Below, in pieces: positions 7,090 through 14,899 of a stretch of 32,903 nt of DNA. Where the stretch lies: positions 1 to 32,903 of the forward strand of contig JALHPU010000045.1 of the NCBI GenBank assembly GCA_022842325.1. The letters are read 5' to 3'. Position 1 is the first letter of the stretch. Each line of letters begins with the position of its first letter. The stretch comes from Sulfuritalea sp. (GTDB taxonomy: Bacteria; Pseudomonadota; Gammaproteobacteria; Burkholderiales; Rhodocyclaceae). A program made the translations under genes and the position numbers. The notes below the pieces were generated by a model that saw nothing but the letters and a program-made list of their open reading frames with translations, searched no databases and had not been told where the DNA came from.

Positions 7090-7408
7090 GAACCAGCCCT
7101 TTCATTTCCTCGTGCGGACCGCAGCGGTAGCTGTAGCTGCCTGGTTTGGCGAAGGTCCGCTGCCAATGCTCCTGTGGAAACATTCGCTCCGACTCCAGAC
7201 CGTTCTCGGCAGGAAACAGCACCGAGTGGCTGGTACGTTTTTCCCGATTGATCCACTTAACGGTGTCGCCCGCCTTGATGCGGACTTCGGCAGGGACGAA
7301 CTTGTAGTCCTGGATCGTCACCTCGATCGTCTGCTGCGCCATGGCACAGGAGGAAACGAGTGCCAGAAGGACCGGCACTCGTTTCAGGAAATCGCCGGCG
7401 ACGGACAT
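7079..7408 (-). CDS. Periplasmic cupredoxin in the nir operon
   Basis: The protein is 109 aa with a signal peptide (about 1-24, cleavage after AMA) and a single plastocyanin/azurin-type fold. The predicted type 1 copper ligands are all present: H61 (in TSHSVLF), C96, H99 and M102 (in YRCGPHEEMKG). It begins with TIEVTIQDYKFVPAEVRIKAGDTVKW, typical of small cupredoxins. It sits between the nirB-like gene and nirC, the slot occupied in P. stutzeri by nirM (cytochrome c551). An electron-donor role to NirS is therefore a reasonable inference, though not shown by sequence alone. It is not a copper nitrite reductase, being far too short and having no type 2 site. Confidence 0.88.
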   Translation of the reverse strand: MSVAGDFLKRVPVLLALVSSCAMAQQTIEVTIQDYKFVPAEVRIKAGDTVKWINREKRTSHSVLFPAENGLESERMFPQEHWQRTFAKPGSYSYRCGPHEEMKGLVLVE

Positions 7409-7427
7409 CTCCGGACTCAGTCGGGAA

Positions 7428-8252
7428 TTACTGCTTGGTCGCCTTCACGTCGCCATCGGCACCGATGCCCAGTTTGTAGCCAAGGGAAACGTGATGGAAG
7501 CGGCCGTGCGAATGATCGGCGTGGATGGCCACACCGAACGGCACCGACTTGCCTTCGCCCGGGTTCTTGCGGGTGAAGGTCACGGTGTAGGTATCGCCGC
7601 TCTTGCTGGCTTCGGCTTTGGCGCCGGTGCCGCCGCCAGTCATCTTGCGTTCCGTGGTGACGCTGCCGTCGGACACCTTGTTGCCCTTGCTCGCCCACTG
7701 GATCAGTTCGTAGGCACCGGCCGCCGTGTACTTGGTCTTCTTGTCGTCGGCGCCGGGCATGGTGCGCGCGTCAGTGTGGCAGCTCTGCCAGCAGCCGTAC
7801 TGATCGGCTTGCGGCACCTTGGCGTCGGCGAACAGCAGCGTGGCCTTGACTTCGTTGTCCTTGTCGCCCTTGTCGGCGCCACCCGTGGGAGCCTTGAACG
7901 TCAGGCGAACGTAGAGGTTGGCCGCATCGTAGGCCGCCTGCACGCTGACCGGGAACATCATCGTCTTCGGCGCGCCCTTGGGCTCGAGCTCCTTGTCGGC
8001 CAGACGCTTGAAGTTGAAATTCAGCGTGCCCTTTTCTTCATGGCAGCCGGCGCAGCTCTCGCCCTTGCGCATGCCGGCCGAACCACTGTGGTCCGACTTC
8101 TTGGTCATCCACTCGATCGGCGTGACGCCGGCATGGAAGACGTTGATGTCGCGCTTGGCGAGCTTGCCCCAATCCGGCGCGGCCATGGCGGCCTGGGAAC
8201 CGAGTGCGAACAATACGCCGGCGACAGCGGTGGAAACGATCGACTTACTCAT
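7428..8252 (-). CDS. nirB: NirB-like cytochrome c-552 with a CX3CH heme motif
   Basis: The protein is 274 aa with a signal peptide (about 1-24). It matches the cytochrome c-552/ethylbenzene dehydrogenase gamma-type heme-binding family in layout: a normal CAGCH (67-71), a beta-rich body, a second motif CWQSCH (154-159) followed by TDARTMPG, and a C-terminal HADHSHGRFHHVSLGY rich in His. The second motif has three residues between the cysteines instead of two. In P. stutzeri, nirB codes for a diheme cytochrome c552 at the same place after nirT, so this is probably its equivalent. Its exact role in nitrite reduction is not established. A strong AAAGGAG site precedes the ATG at 8252. Confidence 0.82.
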   Translation of the reverse strand: MSKSIVSTAVAGVLFALGSQAAMAAPDWGKLAKRDINVFHAGVTPIEWMTKKSDHSGSAGMRKGESCAGCHEEKGTLNFNFKRLADKELEPKGAPKTMMFPVSVQAAYDAANLYVRLTFKAPTGGADKGDKDNEVKATLLFADAKVPQADQYGCWQSCHTDARTMPGADDKKTKYTAAGAYELIQWASKGNKVSDGSVTTERKMTGGGTGAKAEASKSGDTYTVTFTRKNPGEGKSVPFGVAIHADHSHGRFHHVSLGYKLGIGADGDVKATKQ

Positions 8253-8312
8253 GTGATGCTCCTTTCGAACAATACGAATGGGGTTAACGCAGAACCCGGT
8301 GCGAACGATGAC

Positions 8313-8903
8313 TCACTCATCCTCGTCTTCCTTCATACCCTTGGGTTTGGTATGGGCGATACCTTTGTGGCAATCGATGCAGGTCTTCTTCTCGGCGATG
8401 CCGATCTTGTGCATTTTAGACCCGCGCAGCTTCTGCTTCTCGACGTCCATGGCGTCGAAGCTGTGGCAGTTGCGGCATTCGCGCGAATCACTGGCCTTCA
8501 TCCGCGCCCATTCGCTTTCGGCCATCTTCAGCCGTTGCGCGGCAAACTTCTCCGGTGTATCGATGACGCCGGTGATCTTGCCCCAGACTTCCTTGCTCGC
8601 CTGGATCTTGCGAATCATCTTGTGCGTCCAGTCCTTGGGCACATGACAGTCGGAGCAAACGGCACGTACGCCGGTGCGATTGGTGTAGTGGATGGTCTTC
8701 TTGTATTCCTGATAGACGTTGTCACGCATCTCGTGACAGCCGATGCAGAACTCGAGGGAATTGGTGGCTTCCATGCCGGTGTTGAAACCACCCCAAAAGA
8801 AGATGCCTGAAAAAAAGCCGACCACCAGCAACACCAGCACCGAATACTTGGCGCTCGGCCGCTGCAGCATCGCCAGGAACCCCGCTTTGTCGTTGTTTGC
8901 CAT
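8313..8903 (-). CDS. nirT: Membrane-anchored tetraheme cytochrome c NirT (NapC/NirT family)
   Basis: The protein is 196 aa with one N-terminal membrane helix (about 20-38) and four heme motifs: CIGCH (53-57), CSDCH (83-87), CRNCH (143-147) and CIDCH (175-179). This is the full NapC/NirT pattern. These proteins take electrons from quinol and pass them to periplasmic reductases, here presumably towards NirS through the c552 or the cupredoxin. A Lys/Glu/Asp-rich tail ends the protein. It follows nirS after a 91-bp gap containing a hairpin and precedes the nirB-like gene by 60 bp, the same nirS-T-B order as in P. stutzeri. Confidence 0.94.
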   Translation of the reverse strand: MANNDKAGFLAMLQRPSAKYSVLVLLVVGFFSGIFFWGGFNTGMEATNSLEFCIGCHEMRDNVYQEYKKTIHYTNRTGVRAVCSDCHVPKDWTHKMIRKIQASKEVWGKITGVIDTPEKFAAQRLKMAESEWARMKASDSRECRNCHSFDAMDVEKQKLRGSKMHKIGIAEKKTCIDCHKGIAHTKPKGMKEDEDE

Positions 8904-8946
8904 GAACCAATCCCCTATTTTCTAACAAGTATCTAAACACCTACAT

Positions 8947-8972
8947 GATAAGGGGGCTTACGCCCCCTTATC
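8947..8972 (-). terminator. Strong hairpin between nirS and nirT
   Basis: GATAAGGGGGC, a TTAC loop and its exact complement form an 11-bp perfect stem 22 bp after the nirS stop. No T-run follows it on the minus strand, so it is more likely an attenuating or mRNA-protecting structure than a complete intrinsic terminator. It could make nirS transcript exceed that of the downstream genes, which is an inference. Confidence 0.6.
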
Positions 8973-8994
8973 CTTGCGACGGATCAAGTTCAGA

Positions 8995-10671
8995 TCAATA
9001 AATGTCGTGCTGCGTGTTGTAGACGTTGAACTTTCCGGTCGGCGTGATCATCTTCGGATCGGTGATCACCTTCTTGACCTTCAATGTCGCATCGTCATAA
9101 ACGACGATGGCGGACTGGTCGGTCTTGCCGCCCCACAACGAGATCCAGACTTCCTTGCCGTCGGCGCTGTACTCCGGATGCACCGCACGCTTGGTCGCCT
9201 TGGTCGGCGGCAGGCCGGAATCCTTGGCCACGTTGAGCACGGCCTTCGGCTTCGACAGATCGGCCATGTCCCAGACGGCAACTGACTCGGCAAGTTCCTT
9301 GTCCGGATTCTGCGGCGCGTCGGCCCAGAAATGCTTGGACTTCGGATGGGTCTTGACGAACAGGTTGCCGGGAACGTGCTTCATTTCCTGGACCACCTTC
9401 CAGTTGAACTCCTTGTACTTGGCGTACTTCTTGTTTTCCGACGGCGTGCTGATCAGCGTCACGACATCGGCGCCAAGGTGACCCGTGGCCCAGACCGGAC
9501 CGTACTTCGGATGCACGAAGTTGGCACCGCGACCCGGATGCGGGATCTTCGCCGTATCGACCAGGGCGGCGAGCTTGCCGGTCTTCAGATCCACCGCCGC
9601 GATCTTGTTCGACGCATTCGCCGCGACCAGGAAGTAACGCTTGGATGCATCGAAGCCGCCGTCATGCAGGAACTTGGCCGAAGGGATCGTGGTCGTCTTC
9701 AGGTTCATGATGTCGGAGTAGTCCACCAGCAGGATCTGACCGGTTTCCTTGATGTTCACCACCCACTCCGGCTTGATTTCCGAAGCGACGATCGAGGCCA
9801 CGCGCGGCTCGGGGTGATACTCGCCGTCCACCGTCATGCCGCGGGTCGACACCACCTTGAGCGGCTTCAGCGTATCGCCGTCCATGATCACATACTGGGG
9901 CGGCCAGTAGGAGCCGGCAATCGCGTACTTGTCCTCGAAGCCCTTGAACTTCGAGGTATCCACCGAGCGCGCGTCGAAACCGATCTTGAGTTCCGCCACA
10001 ACAGCCGGTTTCTCCATCCAGAGGTCGATCAGCGACAGACGACCGTCGCGGCCGATCACGTATACATAGCGGCCGGACTTCGACAGGCGCGAGATATGCA
10101 CCGCGTAGCCGGTCTTGACGATGCTGCGGATGTCCTTGGTATCGCCGTCGATCAGGGCCACTTCGCCGGTGTCGCGCAGGGTGACCGAGAACATGTTCTT
10201 CAGGTTGTACTTGTTCATCTGCTTGGTCGGACGATCCTTGACCGGGACGATGACTTTCCACGAATCCATGGTGTCCTTGAAGCTGTACTCGGGCGGCACA
10301 TCCGGCGTCATCTGGATGTACTTGGCCATCACGGCGATTTCTTCCTTGGTCAGGATGTCGTCGAAGTTGACCATGCCGCCGTCGGTGCCGTAACCGATGA
10401 TCTTTTCCAGGCGATTCTGGCCGAGCTTGAGCGTACCGCCTTCGGTCTTGGCGCCAGCCTTGTCGGTCTTGGTCCAGTGCGGCTCAAGGTTCTTGCCGGT
10501 AGCGCCCTTGCGCAGCACGCCATGGCACCCAGCGCAGCGCTCGAAGTAGATCTTCTTGGCCGTTTCCTTTTCGGCAGCCGTCAAGGTCGGCGCAGCGTCC
10601 TGCGCAAACGCGCCGCCCATGGCGCCAGCCATGGCCGAAACGGCGAAAAATCCGAGTAGCTTCCCTTTCAT
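8995..10671 (-). CDS. nirS: Cytochrome cd1 nitrite reductase NirS
   Basis: The protein is 558 aa, a normal NirS length. It reduces nitrite to nitric oxide in the periplasm. A signal peptide (about 1-23, cleavage after AFA) is followed by a cytochrome c domain with CAGCH (46-50), then the eight-bladed d1 propeller. Visible d1-site motifs are GYAVHISRLSKSGRY (axial His), GEYHPEPRVASIVAS and GRGANFVHPKYGPVWATGHLG (active-site His residues), and the conserved C-terminus TGKFNVYNTQHDIY. The frame is open upstream to 10815, but the ATG at 10671, with GGAGAG nearby, gives the signal peptide. It heads the operon and has a TTGAC-N4-GTCAA box 107 bp upstream. Confidence 0.97.
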   Translation of the reverse strand: MKGKLLGFFAVSAMAGAMGGAFAQDAAPTLTAAEKETAKKIYFERCAGCHGVLRKGATGKNLEPHWTKTDKAGAKTEGGTLKLGQNRLEKIIGYGTDGGMVNFDDILTKEEIAVMAKYIQMTPDVPPEYSFKDTMDSWKVIVPVKDRPTKQMNKYNLKNMFSVTLRDTGEVALIDGDTKDIRSIVKTGYAVHISRLSKSGRYVYVIGRDGRLSLIDLWMEKPAVVAELKIGFDARSVDTSKFKGFEDKYAIAGSYWPPQYVIMDGDTLKPLKVVSTRGMTVDGEYHPEPRVASIVASEIKPEWVVNIKETGQILLVDYSDIMNLKTTTIPSAKFLHDGGFDASKRYFLVAANASNKIAAVDLKTGKLAALVDTAKIPHPGRGANFVHPKYGPVWATGHLGADVVTLISTPSENKKYAKYKEFNWKVVQEMKHVPGNLFVKTHPKSKHFWADAPQNPDKELAESVAVWDMADLSKPKAVLNVAKDSGLPPTKATKRAVHPEYSADGKEVWISLWGGKTDQSAIVVYDDATLKVKKVITDPKMITPTGKFNVYNTQHDIY

Positions 10672-10777
10672 ACTTCTCTCCTTTTGAGTGAATCCCGCAT
10701 AAGTGCAAGCATCGCCCGCAGCCATAACCCTGATGCCGCGATGGTCGCCAGAATGCTCGCCGGACGTCCTGCACTCC

Positions 10778-10791
10778 TTGACACATGTCAA
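10778..10791 (-). promoter_or_regulatory. FNR/DNR-type box upstream of nirS
   Basis: TTGACACATGTCAA has perfect TTGAC and GTCAA arms around a 4-bp spacer, as in DNR/NNR targets of denitrification genes. It lies 107 bp before the nirS ATG, leaving room for a promoter about 40 bp downstream of its centre and a leader of some 70 bases. NO-responsive activation of nirS is the expected role. Confidence 0.8.
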
Positions 10792-10898
10792 CTTTGGCCG
10801 CGATACCCAAGCCATGCGAAGGTCTTGTTTTGTTTAGTCAATCGCGGCGCCGAATCTCCGGGACAGACACTCGCTCCTCACCACCGGGTGTGTTTTGC

Positions 10899-10904
10899 TA
10901 TACT
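10899..10904 (+). promoter_or_regulatory. Likely -10 box for the btuB riboswitch transcript
   Basis: TATACT, in the context TTTTGCTATACT, stands about 8-10 bp before the predicted start of the cobalamin riboswitch and is a good sigma-70 -10 element. No convincing -35 was seen, so the call rests on position and the single hexamer. Confidence 0.45.
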
Positions 10905-10913
10905 TCGCCCCTG

Positions 10914-11096
10914 TTCGTGGTGCCCGCGCATGAATTTCGTGCCGGGTGAAACGGGAAGCCGGTGAGAGCCTTCAGGGCCCAATTCCGGCGCTGCCCCCGC
11001 AACGGTAAGGAAGTGCGAGTTCATCAGCAAGCCACTGGGTCGAAGCCGGACCTGGGAAGGCGATGAGCTAAGACTTCCAAGCCCGGAGACCGGCCA
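10914..11096 (+). promoter_or_regulatory. Cobalamin (adenosylcobalamin-type) riboswitch
   Basis: Conserved elements appear in order: CGTGCCGGGTGAAACGGGAA with CCGGTG, then GCTGCCCCCGCAACGGTAA, and finally the B12 box AGCCCGGAGACCGGCC. This is the standard core of a cobalamin riboswitch. About 140 bases separate it from the btuB ATG, which would hold the expression platform. Binding of a cobalamin would shut off btuB and probably the genes after it. I did not fold the RNA, so whether control is at transcription or translation is not known. Confidence 0.95.
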
Positions 11097-11235
11097 AGGA
11101 CAAACCAGCGAATGCGTTGCGGGGTTGCGACGTGCCGGGGGTTTGTACCGGACCCCGCCCACGACCTCCCCTCCCGCGCGTTCATTCACGACCTACCGGC
11201 TGCGGGGACGCTCGCCGGGTTTCGGGAGTTTTTCC

Positions 11236-13071
11236 ATGTACAAGCGCTTCACCCTCGCCGCCTGCGCGGCAAGCTGTCTTTCCCCCGGCGTTTCCCTCGC
11301 TGCCGATCAACTCGCCGCGGTCGTAGTGACCGCGACGCGCCAGGCGACACGGGCCAACGAACTCATTGCCGACGTCACCGTGATCGAGCGGGAAGCCATC
11401 GAACAGGCCGGACCGACGACCCTGCCCGAACTGCTGTCGCGCCAACCCGGATTGCATGTCGTCGATACCGGCGGCGCAGGCAAGGCGACCAGTATCTTCA
11501 TGCGCGGCACCAGCTCCACCCACACGCTGCTGCTGGTCGACGGCATGCCCCTCGGTTCGGCCACCGCCGGCAGTCCGACGCTGCACAACCTGCCGCTGTC
11601 GCAGATCGAACGCATCGAAATCCTGCGCGGTCCGGCGTCCAGCCTTTACGGCTCCGACGCCATCGGCGGCGTGATCCAGATCTTCACACGCCGCGGCGAA
11701 GGTCCCACGCAGGTGCACGCCTACGCCGGCATCGGCGGCTACGGCACCCGCGAAGTGCAGGCCGGAGTCTCGGGCAGCCTGGGCCCGTGGACCTACAGCT
11801 TCGCCGCGTCGCAGTTCACCACCGACGGCTTCGACGTTGCCGCGGATCCGGTGCGCTTCCGCACCTCGCAGTTCTCGGTGCCCAACAGCGACGCCGACGG
11901 CTATCGCAACACATCCCATGTCGGACGCATCACCTACAAACTTGCCGACGGCCACGAAATCGGCGCCAGCGTGCTCGAAGCGATCAGCCGCAGTTCCTAC
12001 GACCGGGGCGGTATCGCGGTGGACGCCTACAACCAGGACAAGACCCGGGTGTATGGCCTGCACCTGCGCAACCGCATCAACGACCGCTGGACATCGACGC
12101 TGCGCTGGGGCCACTCCGAGGACAACAGCACGAGTTTCGATCCGGCGCGCAGCCAGTTCGCCACCAGGCAAAGCCAATGGACCTGGCAGAACGACATCCG
12201 CCTGCCGGTCGGCAGCCTGCTGCTGGCTGTCGAAAACCTCGACCAGGCAGTCGACAGCACCACCAGCTACACGGTCCGCAATCGCACGGTGCGCTCCTTC
12301 ATCGCCGGCTACCAGGGCAATCTCGGCGCCCACAGCTGGCAGGCTTCGCTGCGGCGGGACAACAACTCCCAGTTCGGCGGCCACAGTACCGGCTCGCTGG
12401 CCTATGGCTATCGCTTCGCCACGGAATGGCAGGCGCGCATCGCCAGCGGCACGGCGTTCAAGGCGCCCAGCTTCAACCAGCTGTATTTCCCCGCCTTCCC
12501 GCCATTCCCGGCGTTCGGCAACCCCAACCTGCAACCCGAGGAATCACGCAATCTGGAAGCGGGCCTCAACTGGGAGCGCGGCGGACAGAACGCCGCGCTG
12601 ACCTGGTTCGACAACCGCATCAGCAACCTGATCGCCACCTCCCCCGCCGGCACGGCGGAGAACATCGGCAAGGCGCGCATCACCGGCACCAGCCTGTCCT
12701 ATGGCCTGACGCAAGGTTTCTGGCGCGCCGATGCCGGCCTCGACCTGATGCGTCCGGTAGACGAGGCCAACGGCCGGCGGCTGCAACGCCGGCCCGCCGA
12801 GATGGCCAAACTGGCCCTGACCTATGCGCCGGCAAGCTGGAAGGCCGGCGGCGAGATCACCGCCATCGGCCGCCGCTATGACACGACCACGCAAACCCGT
12901 GCCATGGGCGGCTATGCCGTGGTCAACCTGCTCGCGGCGCGGGAAATTGCCAGGGACTGGACGCTGGAAGGCCGTATCAACAACCTCTTCGATCGCGTCT
13001 ATGAAAATGCCTGGTCCTTCGCCGTCGCCGGCCGGCAGTTTTTCCTCGGCCTGCGTTATGCCCCGCGCTGA
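11236..13071 (+). CDS. btuB: TonB-dependent vitamin B12 receptor BtuB
   Basis: The protein is 611 aa with a signal peptide (about 1-23, cleavage after SLA). A TonB-box-like stretch, AAVVVTATRQ, follows at once. The plug domain shows LPELLSRQPGLHV, STHTLLLVDGMPL, QIERIEILRGPASSLYGSDAIGGVIQIFTRR, and the rest is a 22-strand barrel ending RQFFLGLRYAPR. BtuB imports cobalamin and corrinoids across the outer membrane using TonB energy. The frame is open from 11125, but the ATG at 11236 has GGGAG upstream and yields the signal peptide. It is directly downstream of the cobalamin riboswitch and starts the btuB-btuC-btuD-cobO group. Confidence 0.94.
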   Translation: MYKRFTLAACAASCLSPGVSLAADQLAAVVVTATRQATRANELIADVTVIEREAIEQAGPTTLPELLSRQPGLHVVDTGGAGKATSIFMRGTSSTHTLLLVDGMPLGSATAGSPTLHNLPLSQIERIEILRGPASSLYGSDAIGGVIQIFTRRGEGPTQVHAYAGIGGYGTREVQAGVSGSLGPWTYSFAASQFTTDGFDVAADPVRFRTSQFSVPNSDADGYRNTSHVGRITYKLADGHEIGASVLEAISRSSYDRGGIAVDAYNQDKTRVYGLHLRNRINDRWTSTLRWGHSEDNSTSFDPARSQFATRQSQWTWQNDIRLPVGSLLLAVENLDQAVDSTTSYTVRNRTVRSFIAGYQGNLGAHSWQASLRRDNNSQFGGHSTGSLAYGYRFATEWQARIASGTAFKAPSFNQLYFPAFPPFPAFGNPNLQPEESRNLEAGLNWERGGQNAALTWFDNRISNLIATSPAGTAENIGKARITGTSLSYGLTQGFWRADAGLDLMRPVDEANGRRLQRRPAEMAKLALTYAPASWKAGGEITAIGRRYDTTTQTRAMGGYAVVNLLAAREIARDWTLEGRINNLFDRVYENAWSFAVAGRQFFLGLRYAPR

Positions 13072-13090
13072 AGCCGCACACTAGCCGGCC

Positions 13091-14083
13091 ATGCCGACCC
13101 GACGCCGCGCCCTGCTGCTGCTCGCCGTACTCGTGGCGCTGGCGCTCGCCAGCCTCGCCGGGTCGCTGCTGGCCGGGTCCTATGCGGTAACGCCGGGCCA
13201 GGTCTGGGTCGCCCTGAGCGGCGCCGGCGAGGACACCGCCGGCACGGTAGTCACCGGGCTGCGGCTGCCGCGGGCGCTGGCGGCCTTCGCCTGCGGCGGC
13301 CTGCTGGCCCTGGCCGGCGCGCTGATGCAGGTGCTGCTGCGCAATCCGCTGGCCGATCCCTATGTGCTCGGCATCTCGGGCGGCGCCGCGGTCGGCGCGC
13401 TGCTCGCCATGCTGGCCGGCCTGGCGCTGGCCTTGATCAACCTGTTTGCCTTCGTCGGTGCCTTCGCCGCGATGCTGCTGGTATTCGGCCTGGCGCGCGG
13501 CGACGGCAGCTGGACCCAGACCCGCCTGCTGCTGACCGGGGTCATCGTCGCCGCCGGCTGCAGCGCGGCAGTGGCGCTGATCCTGTCGGTGGCGCCGGAG
13601 CAGCAGCTGCGCACCATGCTGTTCTGGCTGATGGGCGACCTGTCGCATGCCGGCACGCCGTGGCCGGCGCTGCTGGTACTGGCGCTCGGGCTGGCGGTGG
13701 CCCTGCCGCTGTCGCGCGACCTCAACCTGCTGGCGCGCGGCGACCTGATTGCGCACACCCTGGGCGTCAAGGTACGCGGCCTGCGCGGCGCCGTGTACGT
13801 GCTGGCCTCGCTGCTGACCGCTGTCGCCGTGACCACCGCCGGCAGCGTCGGCTTCGTCGGCCTGGTGGTGCCCCATCTGGTGCGCCTGGCGATCGGCAAC
13901 GACCAGCGCGTGCTGCTGCCGGCCGCGGCGCTGGCCGGCGGTTCGCTGCTGGTCCTGGCCGACACCCTGGCGCGTACGGTGGTCGCGCCGCAGCAACTGC
14001 CAGTCGGAGTGCTCACCGCCCTGCTCGGGGTGCCGGTATTCCTTTATCTGCTGTCGCGGCAACCGAAAGGCGGCGCGACATGA
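13091..14083 (+). CDS. btuC: Cobalamin ABC transporter permease BtuC
   Basis: The protein is 330 aa of the FecCD permease family, with about ten membrane helices. Family landmarks are GLRLPRALAAFACGGLLALAG (near 55-75), LMQVLLRNPLADPYVLGISGGAAVGA, the coupling-helix region AHTLGVKVRGLR and TTAGSVGFVGLVVPHLVRL. With BtuD and BtuF it moves B12 across the inner membrane. FecCD permeases also import siderophores and heme, but the riboswitch and flanking B12 genes settle the substrate as cobalamin. It begins 19 bp after btuB and its stop overlaps the btuD start (ATGA). Confidence 0.93.
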   Translation: MPTRRRALLLLAVLVALALASLAGSLLAGSYAVTPGQVWVALSGAGEDTAGTVVTGLRLPRALAAFACGGLLALAGALMQVLLRNPLADPYVLGISGGAAVGALLAMLAGLALALINLFAFVGAFAAMLLVFGLARGDGSWTQTRLLLTGVIVAAGCSAAVALILSVAPEQQLRTMLFWLMGDLSHAGTPWPALLVLALGLAVALPLSRDLNLLARGDLIAHTLGVKVRGLRGAVYVLASLLTAVAVTTAGSVGFVGLVVPHLVRLAIGNDQRVLLPAAALAGGSLLVLADTLARTVVAPQQLPVGVLTALLGVPVFLYLLSRQPKGGAT

Positions 14084-14850
14084 ACGGCATTTTTGCCGCG
14101 CGCGGCCTCGCCGTTGCCGTCGGCGGGCGCACCGTGGTGCGTGATCTCGACCTCGAGATCGGCGCCGGCGAGCGCCTGGCCATCCTCGGCCGCAACGGCG
14201 CCGGCAAGACCACGCTGCTGCACACCCTGGCCGGTTTGCGTGCGCCACTGGCCGGCGACGTCCGCCTCTGCGGCGAGGCAATGTCGGCGCTGGGACCACG
14301 GCGCGTCGCGCAACTGCGCGGCGTGCTGCTGCAACAGCAGGTCGATGCCTTCCCCTCCAGCGTGCTGGAAACCGCCTTGATCGGCCGCCATCCCTGGCTC
14401 GAACGCTGGGCCTGGGAGAGCGCCGCCGATGCCCGCATCGCCCGCGCCGCGCTGGCCGCCGTCGACCTCGCCGGCTTCGCCGCACGCGACGTGCATACGC
14501 TGTCCGGCGGCGAGCGGCAGCGGCTGGCCATCGCCACCCTGCTGACCCAGCAGCCACGCCTGGCCCTGCTCGACGAGCCGCTGTCGCACCTCGACCTCAA
14601 CCACCAGATCGCCGCGCTGCAATTGCTCTCGCGCACCGCCGCGGCAGACGGTACCGCGCTGGTCATGGTGATGCACGATCCGGGACTCGCCGCACGCTAT
14701 TGCGACCGCGCCCTGCTGGTGCATGGCGACGGCCGCGTCGAGTCCGGTAATGCCGACGACATGCTCACCGCCGAACGCCTGTCGGCCCTCTACCAGCATC
14801 CCCTGCGCATGGTCGAAAGCGATGGCCAGCGCTGCTTCCTGCCCTTGTGA
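14080..14850 (+). CDS. btuD: Cobalamin ABC transporter ATPase BtuD
   Basis: The protein is 256 aa. It is a complete ABC ATPase: Walker A GRNGAGKTT (37-45), a Q-loop in LLQQQVDAFP, signature LSGGERQR (141-148), Walker B LALLDEP (161-167), D-loop SHLDL and H-loop His 199. It powers BtuC. The ATG at 14080 overlaps the btuC stop; a longer frame upstream is inside btuC and is not real. The gene is followed 49 bp later by cobO. FepC/HemV-type relatives look similar, so the btuD assignment depends on the operon. Confidence 0.92.
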   Translation: MNGIFAARGLAVAVGGRTVVRDLDLEIGAGERLAILGRNGAGKTTLLHTLAGLRAPLAGDVRLCGEAMSALGPRRVAQLRGVLLQQQVDAFPSSVLETALIGRHPWLERWAWESAADARIARAALAAVDLAGFAARDVHTLSGGERQRLAIATLLTQQPRLALLDEPLSHLDLNHQIAALQLLSRTAAADGTALVMVMHDPGLAARYCDRALLVHGDGRVESGNADDMLTAERLSALYQHPLRMVESDGQRCFLPL

Positions 14851-14899
14851 AAATGTCCTCCGTGATCTGCCCCAATCTCCTTGCCACGAAGCTGAAATC

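Noticed and set aside
7341..8810. 489-codon plus-strand open frame opposite nirB and nirT
   Set aside because: It is antisense to clear multiheme cytochrome genes, has no recognisable domain and reflects GC-rich third-position bias.
11182..12534. 450-codon minus-strand open frame opposite btuB
   Set aside because: It is antisense to an unmistakable TonB-dependent receptor, with a low-complexity Gly/Ala/Arg translation.
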